This document shows, one piece after another, positions 9,262 through 18,128 of a stretch of 64,000 bases of DNA (its first letter is position 1; every line of letters begins with the position of its first letter). Below the pieces are notes generated by a model. It saw nothing but the letters and a program-made list of their open reading frames with translations, had not been told where the DNA came from and ran no database searches. Both the position numbers and the translations under genes were made by a program. Source of the stretch: Paracoccus ravus (GTDB taxonomy: Bacteria > Pseudomonadota > Alphaproteobacteria > Rhodobacterales > Rhodobacteraceae); NCBI RefSeq assembly GCF_004522175.1, contig NZ_SDEB01000018.1:1-64000 (forward strand), in the 5' to 3' direction.

Positions 9262-9846
9262 TCAGGCCACACCTTCCGGCAGGGCAGCAGCCATGATGCC
9301 AATCGCGACGATCCATGATGCGGCGACCAGCCCCGGCGGGCGTCCCAGCCGTGCTTGCAGGCTGTCCAACAACCCCCAGACCAACAGGACCACCAGCAAT
9401 ATCCCCAGAATACTGCCCCAGATCGCGCGGACTGTCGTCCTTGGATCACTTGCAAATCCGGGAGCAAAGCTTGCGATTACGGCGATTGCCACGGTGACGC
9501 AAAGCAAAACTGGCAGCCAGACGCGCCCGCTGGACAGCGCCAGCACACCCAGCGCCGCGACGCCCAATCCCACCCAGCGCAGTTTGAGTTCGGGGAAAGC
9601 GATGGTCATACTGAGCCAACTTGCGGCCAAGGTGGCGATGATCAGGGCCAAATAGGCCCATTGCACATTTTCACGAGGCTGGCAGGCCAGAACGATGGCA
9701 AGACCCGCTAAAAGCAGGCCCTGCGCAGGATCGGCCAAGGGATGCAGCAGACTTTGGTAAAAAGCCCCGAGATCTCCGAAGGCGTCATGCGCTCGCGCGC
9801 TGCCGGGGATCAGTAGTGCCCCAAGAAGCGCGGCGGATTTTCTCAT
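9262..9846 (-). CDS. HupE/UreJ-like membrane protein (divergent)
   Basis: 194 residues with an N-terminal signal ending SARA-HD and about six hydrophobic segments, so an inner-membrane protein. It resembles the HupE/UreJ family, which transports nickel or cobalt, but the metal motif is degenerate: where the family has HX5DH this protein has LHPLADPAQ, and the second His-rich motif is absent. It overlaps the canonical HupE gene in front by 4 bases (ATGA), so the two are made together, perhaps as a hetero-oligomer. Transport by this subunit alone is doubtful. Confidence 0.65.
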   Translation of the reverse strand: MRKSAALLGALLIPGSARAHDAFGDLGAFYQSLLHPLADPAQGLLLAGLAIVLACQPRENVQWAYLALIIATLAASWLSMTIAFPELKLRWVGLGVAALGVLALSSGRVWLPVLLCVTVAIAVIASFAPGFASDPRTTVRAIWGSILGILLVVLLVWGLLDSLQARLGRPPGLVAASWIVAIGIMAAALPEGVA

Positions 9847-10433
9847 ATCGCGCCGGTCAAGAAGCCGAGGCCCGCCAGGGCGATCAGCCCTCCCATGCCG
9901 CGCACGGCAAGCTGGCCCGGCTTGCTGTAGGTCAGAAGCCCCAGCGATATCCCGACCAGATGCAGAAGCCCGGTGCCGATGACAAAGCCCGCCGCATAGG
10001 CCAGAGGGTTCGCGGCCTCAGGCATCTCGGCCCCATGCGCATGGCCGTGGAAGATCGCGAAAAAGGCCACGATGATCGCGGCAACTGTCAAGGGCGGCCG
10101 CGCCGCCAGCAGGACCGCCAGCCCGATCACCAGTGCCGAGGCGGCGATGCCGGTCTCGATCCCCGGCAGCGGCACGCCCGATGCCCCCATCGCGCCGCCA
10201 AGCGCCATGACCAGCGGGAATGTGACGGGCAGCAGCCAGATCGCCGGCGCGCCCAGGAATGCGCCCCAAAGTCCGACCGCGACCATGGCCGCGACATGGT
10301 CCCAGCCAAGGATCGGATGCATGAAGCCGGTGATGAAGCCGCCGCCAGCGGCCTCTCCGGTATGGGCGAGAGCGGGGGATCCCGCCAGCAATGCGGCGAG
10401 CAGCGCGAAGGGGATGGTGCGTAACAGCGTCAT
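9843..10433 (-). CDS. HupE/UreJ family metal permease
   Basis: 196 residues with a signal sequence and about six membrane segments. Both family signatures are intact: HX5DH as HPILGWDH, and FHGHAHGAE. These histidines are needed for nickel uptake in characterised HupE. No hydrogenase or urease genes lie nearby, so the metal and client enzyme are unknown. Divergently oriented from the DUF3604 gene across about 280 bases. Confidence 0.8.
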   Translation of the reverse strand: MTLLRTIPFALLAALLAGSPALAHTGEAAGGGFITGFMHPILGWDHVAAMVAVGLWGAFLGAPAIWLLPVTFPLVMALGGAMGASGVPLPGIETGIAASALVIGLAVLLAARPPLTVAAIIVAFFAIFHGHAHGAEMPEAANPLAYAAGFVIGTGLLHLVGISLGLLTYSKPGQLAVRGMGGLIALAGLGFLTGAI

Positions 10434-10711
10434 GTTGTGAAGCGCTCCGAATAAGAAAATCAGACGGGCAATGACGCAATGGGCCTGCTGCCCGCGCCAC
10501 CTTCTGCGGGGCCCACAATATCAGCGGATTCGCACGGGGCTAGGCGGCTCGACCCGGAATGTTCTCCACAAGATGCAGGTGGGCCACGCCGCGGCGCGGC
10601 AGGCAATATGGAGTCATGCCCCGTTTTTTGTTGCTTGCGTCCGACTAGGCATCGGGCCTTACTACGACTCACGCGCATGACTTCACGCCTTCCCATCCGA
10701 AAGGTCACTTC

Positions 10712-12631
10712 ATGACTCGTCGCTTTGCCCTTCTGGCGCTTTCCACGACATTCCTCGCCACCCCTTTGGCGGCGCAGGTCAATACCGATGCCGGCACGAT
10801 CAACCCCGAGATGGTCGAGCGCTTTTTCAACCAGCCCGGTTACTCGCCCTATGCGGGCCGCAAATTCGCGACCGAGCCGCTTTGGGGCGAAATTCACCTG
10901 CATACGAGCTGGTCGGGCGACGCCTTCGCCAGCGGCACGCGGGTCGGCCCGGACGAGGCGCTGCATTACGCCAAAGGCGAGACGGTCAAATCCAGCACCG
11001 GCCAGCCGGTGCGCCTGTCGCGACCCTATGATTTTCTGATGGTCGCGGACCATTCCGACGCCTTGGGCATGGTCGCCAGCGTCTATGAGGGCGATGCCGC
11101 GATGATGCAGGACCCGGTCCTGAAACGCTGGCATGACGGGATGCAAAAAGGCGGCGCGGATGCCAGCGCCGTGATGATGGAGATGATCGCCTTTCAGAGC
11201 GAGGGCAAGATCCCCAAGGCCATGACCGACCCCAAGGCCCAGTTGGACATGTGGCAGAAGATGACCGAGATCGTCGAAAGCCATAACGATCCGGGCAAGT
11301 TCACCGCGCTGATCGGCTATGAATGGACCTCGAATTACGGCGGCGGCAACAACCTGCACCGCAATGTGGTCTATCGCGACGGCAAGGACAAAGCCGATAT
11401 GATGGCCCCCTTGACCACTTTCGAGACCGAGCTTCCGAACGAGTTCTGGAACTGGTTGCAATCCTATGAGGACAAGACCGGTGGCAAGGTTCTGGCCGTG
11501 CCGCATAACGGCAACCTGTCGAACGGGCTGATGTTTGCGACCGAAACCCCCGACGGCAAGCCCATCGACGCCAAATGGGCCGAAACCCGCGCCCGCTGGG
11601 AAGTGCTTTACGAAATTAGTCAGGGCAAGGGCACGTCGGAACAGCATCCCTCGCTGGCCCCCAGCGATGAATTCGCCGATTTCGAGATCTGGGACGCGGG
11701 CAACCTGAACGTCGTGCCCAAAGAGCCGGGCATGATCAACTACGAATATGCCCGCGAGGCGCTCAAGCGCGGGCTGAAGCTGGAAAGCGAATTCGGCACC
11801 AACCCCTTCAAATTCGGCCTTGTCGGCTCAACCGATGCGCATACCGGCATTTCCTCGACCGAGGAGAACAACTTCTGGGGCAAATTCGCCGCCAGCGAGC
11901 CGGGGCCGGAACGCTCGACCGGCAATGCCTTCGATTTCGAGGGGCGCACGGTCAAGGATTGGAAGCTGGGGGCCTCGGGTCTAACGGGGGTCTGGGCGCC
12001 GGAAAATACCCGCGCCTCGATCTGGGACACGATGATGCGCAAAGAGGTCTATGGCACGACCGGCACCCGCATCACCCTGCGCTTTTTCGGCGGCTGGGAC
12101 TTCCTGCCTGAAGATGCGGTCAGCCGAACCCCGGCCAATATCGGCTATGGCAAGGGCGTGCCGATGGGCAGCGATCTGATGCCGCCGCCCGAAGGCAAGA
12201 CCGCGCCTACCTTCCTTGTCGGGGCCATGAAAGACCCCTATTCGGGCAATCTGGACCGCATCCAGATCGTCAAGGGCTGGCTGGATGCCAACGGCGAGAT
12301 GCAAGAAAAAATCTTCGACGCCGTTTGGTCGGGCGACCGCAAGCCCGACGCCAATGGCAAGCTGCCCTCGATCGGCAGCACCGTGGACGTGGCCAAGGCC
12401 AGCTTCACCAATACGATCGGTTCGCCGGAACTCATCAGCGTCTGGACCGATCCCGAATTCGATCCCGCGCTCAAGTCCTTCTATTATGCGCGGGTGATCG
12501 AAATTCCGACGCCGCGCTGGACGGCCTATGACGCGGCCTATTTCAAGGACGCGAAATTCGCCGATGACGTGCCGATGACCGTGACCGAGCGGGCCTATAG
12601 CTCGCCGATCTGGTATGGCCCGGCCAAGTAA
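10712..12631 (+). CDS. DUF3604 protein, secreted PHP-like putative metallohydrolase
   Basis: 639 residues with a cleavable signal (LALSTTFLATPLAAQ), so periplasmic. Motifs resemble PHP-family metal ligands: HLHTSWSGD (His62, His64), ADHSD (Asp113, His114, Asp116), PHNGN and STDAHTG. DUF3604 proteins have no established substrate. The gene is full length, and the ATG is preceded only by weak purines. A strong terminator follows at 12660-12702, so it is probably its own transcript, but it stands next to a peptidyl-prolyl isomerase and HupE genes. Confidence 0.85.
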   Translation: MTRRFALLALSTTFLATPLAAQVNTDAGTINPEMVERFFNQPGYSPYAGRKFATEPLWGEIHLHTSWSGDAFASGTRVGPDEALHYAKGETVKSSTGQPVRLSRPYDFLMVADHSDALGMVASVYEGDAAMMQDPVLKRWHDGMQKGGADASAVMMEMIAFQSEGKIPKAMTDPKAQLDMWQKMTEIVESHNDPGKFTALIGYEWTSNYGGGNNLHRNVVYRDGKDKADMMAPLTTFETELPNEFWNWLQSYEDKTGGKVLAVPHNGNLSNGLMFATETPDGKPIDAKWAETRARWEVLYEISQGKGTSEQHPSLAPSDEFADFEIWDAGNLNVVPKEPGMINYEYAREALKRGLKLESEFGTNPFKFGLVGSTDAHTGISSTEENNFWGKFAASEPGPERSTGNAFDFEGRTVKDWKLGASGLTGVWAPENTRASIWDTMMRKEVYGTTGTRITLRFFGGWDFLPEDAVSRTPANIGYGKGVPMGSDLMPPPEGKTAPTFLVGAMKDPYSGNLDRIQIVKGWLDANGEMQEKIFDAVWSGDRKPDANGKLPSIGSTVDVAKASFTNTIGSPELISVWTDPEFDPALKSFYYARVIEIPTPRWTAYDAAYFKDAKFADDVPMTVTERAYSSPIWYGPAK

Positions 12632-12659
12632 GGAATGAACCGCCTTTGCTGAAAACGCC

Positions 12660-12702
12660 GCCCCCCGACCGCCGATCTGACGCGATAGCCGGGGGGCTTT
12701 TT
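12660..12702 (+). terminator. Rho-independent terminator after the DUF3604 gene
   Basis: Stem GCCCCCCG (12660-12667) with CGGGGGGC (12690-12697), followed at once by TTTTT. The 22-base loop can fold further. It lies 29 bases after the stop codon. Confidence 0.75.
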
Positions 12703-12750
12703 CATGTCTGTTGATCCCATGGACATGCGGGACGGAACGAAAGTCTGACG

Positions 12751-13599
12751 ATGCCGAGTCCCAAGCTTCGGGCTGTCCTTGCCTCGCCTTTGCTGCATTT
12801 CTTCGTGCTGGGCGGCTTGGTCTTTGCCTATTTCAACCTGCTCAATCCGCCCTCGTCGCGCGGTCCACGCGACGATGAATTGCAGCTTTCCGCGACCGAG
12901 GCCCAGCGGCTGATGGTGGATTTCATGTCCACCCGACACCGCGCCCCGAACCCCGATGAGCTGCATAACATGATCCGCGACTGGGCCGTCGAAGAGGCCT
13001 CGGTCCGCGAGGCCATCGCGCTTGGGCTGGACAAGGGCGACACGATGATCCGCAACCGGCTGCGCAACAAGGTCGAGTTTCTGGCCGAGGCCCCCGCCGC
13101 CGCCCTGACCCCCGACGATGCGACTCTGACCAGCTATTATCAGGCCAATGCCCGGCGCTACAGCGAGGACGGGGTGCTCAGCTTCACGCAGGTTCTGCTG
13201 CCCGACGGGGCCGGGCCGGAACGGGTTCAGGCGGTCAGGGCAGATCTGCAAAAGGGGACCGATCCCGCCAGCCTCAGCAATTCCGCGCTGCTGCCGCCGC
13301 AGGTCGATGCCATGCCGATCCCCACCGTCGAGCGCATCTTTGGCAAGGACTTCGGCGAGACGGTGACCGCTCTGCCGCTGGAACAATGGTCCGGCCCGGT
13401 GCAAAGCGGCTTTGGCTTTCATCTCGTCCGGCTCAAAATGCACCGCGACGGCACCCTGCCGCCGCTTGCCGAGGTCCGCGACCGCGTCCTGACCGAATGG
13501 CGCGCCGATGAGGCTCGCAAGCTGCGCGAGACCTATATCCAGAACCTGCTTTCCCGCTACAAGCTTAACCTGCCGAGTTTCGAGGACGAGGTGAAATGA
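12751..13599 (+). CDS. Membrane-anchored parvulin-like peptidyl-prolyl isomerase
   Basis: 282 residues with an N-terminal membrane anchor (LLHFFVLGGLVFAYF, about 11-25), a long helical SurA/PpiD-like linker, and a C-terminal parvulin-type region containing VLSFTQVLLPDG and SGFGFHLVRL. The domain should face the periplasm and assist folding of exported proteins. It overlaps the following HupE gene by 4 bases (ATGA), so the pair is an operon. PPIases of this type recur next to DUF3604 and HupE genes, which suggests that it folds one of them. Confidence 0.8.
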   Translation: MPSPKLRAVLASPLLHFFVLGGLVFAYFNLLNPPSSRGPRDDELQLSATEAQRLMVDFMSTRHRAPNPDELHNMIRDWAVEEASVREAIALGLDKGDTMIRNRLRNKVEFLAEAPAAALTPDDATLTSYYQANARRYSEDGVLSFTQVLLPDGAGPERVQAVRADLQKGTDPASLSNSALLPPQVDAMPIPTVERIFGKDFGETVTALPLEQWSGPVQSGFGFHLVRLKMHRDGTLPPLAEVRDRVLTEWRADEARKLRETYIQNLLSRYKLNLPSFEDEVK

Positions 13600-14585
13600 A
13601 GGTCCTGCTGCTGGTCCTTCTGGCGATCTTGCAGCCCTTTGCGGCCATCGCCCATGCCCTCGACCCCGGCTATCTGGAACTCTCGGCAATGGACGAAGTG
13701 CGTTGGCGCGTCACTTGGCGGATGCCTGATGTGGGCGGCAATCCGATGCCTATCCGGCCCGCTTTGCCCGCGAATTGCGAAACCGGCGAGCCGCCCGAAC
13801 CGCATTTCGACGGTCGCGGCTGGAGCATGGTCTATATCGCCACCTGTCCCGGCGGGATTGCCGGGGGCGAGATCCGCATCAAAGGCTTGGAAAACACCCG
13901 CACCGATACGCTGGTTCGCTATGAGGCCAAGCCCGGACAGGCCGTGACCGAACGCCTGACCGCCAACAATCCGGCTTTCACAGTCCCCGAGAATGCCGGT
14001 CCGATGAAGGTCCTCACCAGCTATGTCGCGCTGGGAGTGACGCATATCCTTGAGGGCGTCGATCACTTGCTGTTCGTGCTGACGCTGCTGCTGCTGGTCA
14101 ATGACCGGAGGCGGCTATTCTGGGCGGTGACGGCCTTCACGCTAGCGCATAGCATTACGCTGGCCTCGGCGACGCTGGGCTGGTTTACCCTGCCTTCCGC
14201 CCCGGTCGAGGTGGTGATAGCTCTGTCCATCGTCTTTCTCGCGTATGAGTTGGCCTTGCCCCCCGAGCAACGCGATCCGGTCGCGACGCGCTTTCCGGCA
14301 GTGATCTCATTCGGCTTTGGCCTGATTCACGGGCTGGGCTTTGCCGGTGCGCTGCTGGAAATCGGCCTGCCGCAAAGCGACGTGCCTCTGGCCCTATTCG
14401 CCTTCAACCTCGGGGTTGAGTTGGGACAGCTCCTGTTCATCGCCGCCGTCTTGATCATCGGCCTATTTGCGAAACGTCTTCTGCCGATGGCACTGGCAAA
14501 GGGCCGGTGGGACACCCGCTTCGCCAGCTACGCCATCGGCTGCACCGCCGCCTTCTGGGTGATCGAACGCATTGGTGCGTTCTGA
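13596..14585 (+). CDS. HupE/UreJ_2 family membrane protein with periplasmic N-domain
   Basis: 329 residues: a signal peptide, about 110 periplasmic residues, then seven or so membrane helices. The family motifs are present, HILEGVDH (HX5DH) and FGLIHGLGFAGALLE. Long HupE/UreJ_2 proteins are predicted metal permeases; the periplasmic domain may take metal or a partner from the exported DUF3604 protein, which is inference. Third HupE-type gene within 5 kb and the last gene of the PPIase operon. Confidence 0.8.
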   Translation: MKVLLLVLLAILQPFAAIAHALDPGYLELSAMDEVRWRVTWRMPDVGGNPMPIRPALPANCETGEPPEPHFDGRGWSMVYIATCPGGIAGGEIRIKGLENTRTDTLVRYEAKPGQAVTERLTANNPAFTVPENAGPMKVLTSYVALGVTHILEGVDHLLFVLTLLLLVNDRRRLFWAVTAFTLAHSITLASATLGWFTLPSAPVEVVIALSIVFLAYELALPPEQRDPVATRFPAVISFGFGLIHGLGFAGALLEIGLPQSDVPLALFAFNLGVELGQLLFIAAVLIIGLFAKRLLPMALAKGRWDTRFASYAIGCTAAFWVIERIGAF

Positions 14586-15192
14586 TCCTCCGCCGATGGT
14601 CTGCCTCTTGGTTTCCATGACGCAATCGAAATCATGCAAGTTTCGCTGCGCGCTGATCGAATGTCAGCGATGGGCTCACTACCGACCTTCGCCGCGCACG
14701 GCGTAGAGGTCAGCAAAGCGGACCTTCCTGCCGTTCGCTGCGACCGCAGCCCACCACAGGTTGAGCGTCAGCAATGCGCATGAAGTGGACCTGGCCCCCT
14801 AAAACATTCTCATTCTATGACCGGTATCAGCCCTCCACGTCATAGGTCTTCCACGTCAGCGAGCCATACTGGAGCGGCAATGGTGTTCAAATGGAGCAGA
14901 AGACGTCACCTCTTTCTGGACAGAGCTTGGCCTGCGGCAACTCTTACGGCCAGACATTCGACCCGTCGTGGCATCATGTCACGCGGCCCCGATGCACCGG
15001 CTAATGGAGCGCCGTAGCCTGCGCCACCAGAACTCGCGTCGAGCGTCTTGTTAGAGCCGACGCCGCCCGAAGCGGACGGCACCCGTTCCTCAGGCCATAC
15101 GGGGAAAGCGCCCGTGCTTACCTTACGGCAGAATATCCAGCGCCCGCGATCAAGGCGGAGGTCGGGCGCTGCCCGGCCCTCCGCCGTCGGCT
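14586..15192. other. Gene-free seam between the two cargo islands
   Basis: About 600 bases with no gene I can support on either strand. It contains a dispersed repeat (14672-14750) that also occurs at the outer edges of the cargo. The rest is unremarkable GC-rich sequence. Confidence 0.5.
14672..14750 (+). repeat. Dispersed short repeat, central copy
   Basis: Contains a 24-base block at 14672-14695 that matches 23356-23379 at 21 of 24 positions. A second block starting AAAGCGGAC at 14715-14750 resembles 9146-9178. These copies lie at the cargo seams. The sequence looks like a common genomic interspersed element rather than an insertion sequence: no transposase or terminal repeats. Confidence 0.55.
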
Positions 15193-16212
15193 TCAGTCGG
15201 GCCAACCCTCCACGACGACCTTGCCACGCATCGTCCCGCTCTCGACCTGAGCATGCGCCTTGGACAGTGTCCTGGCATCCATTGGGGACAGCCGCTCGGT
15301 CAGTGTCGTGCGCACCGCGCCCGCGTCGATCAGCCGTGCAACTTCGTCCAGCAGTACCTTCTGCTCGCCCATGTCCGGGGTCTGGTGCAGGGGGCGGGCG
15401 AACATCAGTTCCCAGTGGATCGAGACGGCCTTGCCCTGGAAAGGCCGCACGTCCAGCGGCGTGTGTTCGTCGATCAGGGCAAAGCGGCCCTGGGGCGCGA
15501 TCAGCTCGGCCACGTCTGGGATGTGCTGATCACTATGGGTGGTGGAAAAGACGAAGGACGGCGCGCCTAGATCCAGCGCGGCGATCTGCGGCGCCATCGG
15601 ACGGCTGTGGTCGATGACGTGATGCGCCCCCATGTCGCGGGCCCATTGCGCCGTTTCGGAGCGCGACGCCGTGGCGATGACGGTCAGCTCGGTGCAGGCG
15701 CGCAGCAACTGGATCGCGATCGAGCCTACGCCGCCCGCGCCGCCGACGATCAGCACAGCAGGTGCCCCGCCGGGCACCGGGCGCGTGACCTCCAGCCGGT
15801 CAAAGAGCGCCTCCCAGGCGGTGATCGTGGTCAGGGGCAAAGCAGCCGCCTCGGCCCAGTCCAGCGTCCGGGGCTTGTGTCCCACGATACGTTCATCCAC
15901 GCAATGCAACTGGGCGTTGGTACCGGTCCGCGCGATGGAGCCCGCGTAGTAGACGGCATCCCCGGGCGCGTAGCCGGTCACGCCGGCGCCGACCGCGCGC
16001 ACGATGCCGGCCGCGTCCCATCCCAGCACCTTGTGCTGCCCGGTCTCGGGCGCGGCGCTGGCTCTGACCTTGGTGTCGACCGGATTGACCGACACAGCCT
16101 TCACCTCGACCAGCAGGTCCCGCTCGCCGGGGGTCGGCTCGGGCAGGTCGATGTCGACAAGGGCGTCGTCCGCCGTGATCGGACCCGCCTTGGTGTAACC
16201 TATGGCACGCAT
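15193..16212 (-). CDS. Zinc-type alcohol dehydrogenase-like quinone oxidoreductase
   Basis: 339 residues of the medium-chain dehydrogenase superfamily: a GroES-like N-domain with VKAVSVNPVDTKVR, then a Rossmann domain with IVGGAGGVGSIAIQLL for NADPH. It lacks the catalytic zinc ligands of true alcohol dehydrogenases and best fits the YhdH/ZADH-like quinone or enone reductases. The frame is open further upstream, but ATG 16212 starts the family similarity (MRAIGYTKAG). Third gene of an operon driven from in front of the OYE gene, so probably an electron-poor alkene or quinone is the substrate. Confidence 0.85.
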   Translation of the reverse strand: MRAIGYTKAGPITADDALVDIDLPEPTPGERDLLVEVKAVSVNPVDTKVRASAAPETGQHKVLGWDAAGIVRAVGAGVTGYAPGDAVYYAGSIARTGTNAQLHCVDERIVGHKPRTLDWAEAAALPLTTITAWEALFDRLEVTRPVPGGAPAVLIVGGAGGVGSIAIQLLRACTELTVIATASRSETAQWARDMGAHHVIDHSRPMAPQIAALDLGAPSFVFSTTHSDQHIPDVAELIAPQGRFALIDEHTPLDVRPFQGKAVSIHWELMFARPLHQTPDMGEQKVLLDEVARLIDAGAVRTTLTERLSPMDARTLSKAHAQVESGTMRGKVVVEGWPD

Positions 16213-16378
16213 TGTCTTTCTCTCTTGAATTGAGCAGCGAATGTGCGGGGGCCGGTGCAAGTCCGGCCCCCGCGACGAAGGGGGACAGAGGGTCTGGCAC
16301 CCCCGGGGCTTATACCCGCGCCGACCGCGCCTTGCGCCAAGGGCGGCCGGGGGAAACAGGCGGAAACCGGCGGTGGCT

Positions 16379-16843
16379 TCAGGCCTCTGCCGCGTCGTCG
16401 TTCGGCCAGAGCACGTCCAGCTCGGACCGGCTGATGCGCCATTCGCCATCCACGCGCACATAGTCGTCCACGTACCGCCCCAACAGCAGGAAGGGATGCT
16501 GCGCACCCGGACGGTCGGTCACGAAATCGAGCAGGTAGCAGCTGCCGGTGGCCGTGTCCGGGCCGGTCAGGGTGATCTCGTGGTTGGCAATGGCGTGGAC
16601 GAACGGGAAATGCTCGGCCTTGCGAGTGTCGAAGCTCTGGTAGGCATCGCGCAGGCTGGTCTTGATCTCGTCGAGGCCCTTCATGGCACCGACGGTCACG
16701 ATCACTTCGGCGTCTTCGGTGAACACCTCGCCCATGCGGTCAGCCGCGTTGCCGTCCAGCAGCGCGCTGTAGTGCAGGCGCAGGGCGCGAATGTCTTCGC
16801 GGTCGAGCATCGCGGTGATGCGGCTCTCTCGGGTGTCAGTCAT
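16379..16843 (-). CDS. SnoaL/NTF2-like protein
   Basis: 154 residues with an NTF2-like cone fold: an opening helix (DREDIRALRLHYSALLDG), then FTEDAEVIV and a C-terminal strand ending with WRISRSELDVLWPND. Such proteins act as small isomerases, hydratases or binding partners for oxidoreductases; the catalytic residues cannot be assigned. ATG 16843 overlaps the OYE stop by 8 bases, so the two are translationally coupled. Confidence 0.75.
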   Translation of the reverse strand: MTDTRESRITAMLDREDIRALRLHYSALLDGNAADRMGEVFTEDAEVIVTVGAMKGLDEIKTSLRDAYQSFDTRKAEHFPFVHAIANHEITLTGPDTATGSCYLLDFVTDRPGAQHPFLLLGRYVDDYVRVDGEWRISRSELDVLWPNDDAAEA

Positions 16844-17954
16844 CGGTCTTGTCCTTCTCTTCGTCCCAAGTGGGGAAATCGGTGTAACCGGCAGCGCCAT
16901 TGCCGCCATAGAATGCCTCCCGCGAGGGCGTGTTGATCGGCCAGCCGTTCTGCATCCGCTCGACAAGGTCGGGGTTGGCGATGAAGGGCTTGCCGAAGGC
17001 GATGAGGTCCAGCGCGCCGTCCTTCAGCGCCTGTTCCCCGGTCTCTTGGGTGAAGCCGCCCGCAGCGATCAGCGTGCCGGTGAAGGTCTTGCAGAACTGC
17101 GATGGGAAGCCTGCGGGCATCGCCTCGCCACCGATGGTCAGCTGGTCGCTGAGGTGGACATAGGCGGGCTGGCGTGCCTCCAGCGCCTCGGCCAGGGCCA
17201 GCCAAGTGTCGGCCTCGCCCTCGTAGCCTTGCATGCCCGACAGGCGACCAAAGGGCGAAATACGCACGCCCACGCGGTTCATGCCGATCTCGGCTGCGAC
17301 GGCATCAATCGTTTCCAGCAGGAAGCGCATCCGGTTTTCGATGCTGCCTCCGTAGCGGTCTGTGCGCTGGTTGGAATTGGCGTTCAGGAACTGCTCGAAG
17401 AGGTAGCTGTTGGCGCCGTGGATCTCGACCCCGTCAAAGCCCGCACGGATGGCGCGCTGCGCCGCCGCGACGAAGTCTGCGGTGACGCGGGCGACTTCCT
17501 CGGTTTCCAGCGCGCGGGGCGTCGAGGCAGGCTGCTGCCCCGGCTGGCCATCCGGCCCGATGGCGAAGGAGAACGCGCCCTCGCCGCGCTGTGCGCTGGC
17601 CGAAACCGGCGCGGCACCACCCGGTTGCAGGGACGTGTGCGAGACGCGGCCCACATGCCACAGCTGGACAAAGATGCGCCCGCCGCGATCATGCACCGCC
17701 TTGGTGACCTTGGCCCATGCGGCCTCGTGATCGTCGGTGTAGATGCCGGGGGTATAGAGATAGCCGTTGCCTTCCTGACTGATCGGCGCGCCCTCGGTGA
17801 TCAGCAGCCCGGCGCTGGCGCGTTGAGCGTAGTAGAGCGCGGTCTGCGAGTCAGGGGCGCCGGTCGCGGCGCGGGACCGGGTCATCGGGGCCATGACGGT
17901 GCGGTTCGGCAGGGGCAGCCCCGCGAGGTCGTATGGCGAGAAGAGGTGCGACAT
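16836..17954 (-). CDS. Old Yellow Enzyme family alkene reductase
   Basis: 372 residues, FMN-dependent ene-reductase of the NemA/OYE group. Visible hallmarks are the N-terminal LFSPYDLAGLPLPNRTVMAPMTRSRA, the substrate-binding HGANSYLFEQFL, NQRTDRYGGS, and the C-terminal phosphate loop segment DLIAFGKPFIANPDLVER. It reduces activated C=C bonds or nitro groups using NADPH. First gene of a leftward operon (OYE, NTF2-like, dehydrogenase), divergent from a LysR regulator 174 bases away, which probably controls it. Confidence 0.9.
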   Translation of the reverse strand: MSHLFSPYDLAGLPLPNRTVMAPMTRSRAATGAPDSQTALYYAQRASAGLLITEGAPISQEGNGYLYTPGIYTDDHEAAWAKVTKAVHDRGGRIFVQLWHVGRVSHTSLQPGGAAPVSASAQRGEGAFSFAIGPDGQPGQQPASTPRALETEEVARVTADFVAAAQRAIRAGFDGVEIHGANSYLFEQFLNANSNQRTDRYGGSIENRMRFLLETIDAVAAEIGMNRVGVRISPFGRLSGMQGYEGEADTWLALAEALEARQPAYVHLSDQLTIGGEAMPAGFPSQFCKTFTGTLIAAGGFTQETGEQALKDGALDLIAFGKPFIANPDLVERMQNGWPINTPSREAFYGGNGAAGYTDFPTWDEEKDKTDD

Positions 17955-18128
17955 GGGTGAGTCCTCGAAGGAGTATAAGCAGTTGGCAGGAAGACTGCTG
18001 CGCCCTGATTTCATGGCCAGCGGCTGCTCAGGGGCTTGGGGGCCTTCCTTTCTGACCGCCAATCTATTGATCCTGTCGTGGAATATAATATGGTCGCCGT
18101 TCCAGTCATTCCGTCCCAAGGTTCCGCA

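Noticed and set aside
10460..11647. 395-codon open frame opposite the DUF3604 gene.
   Set aside because: Its composition is that of a GC-rich shadow, and the + strand gene has clear family motifs.
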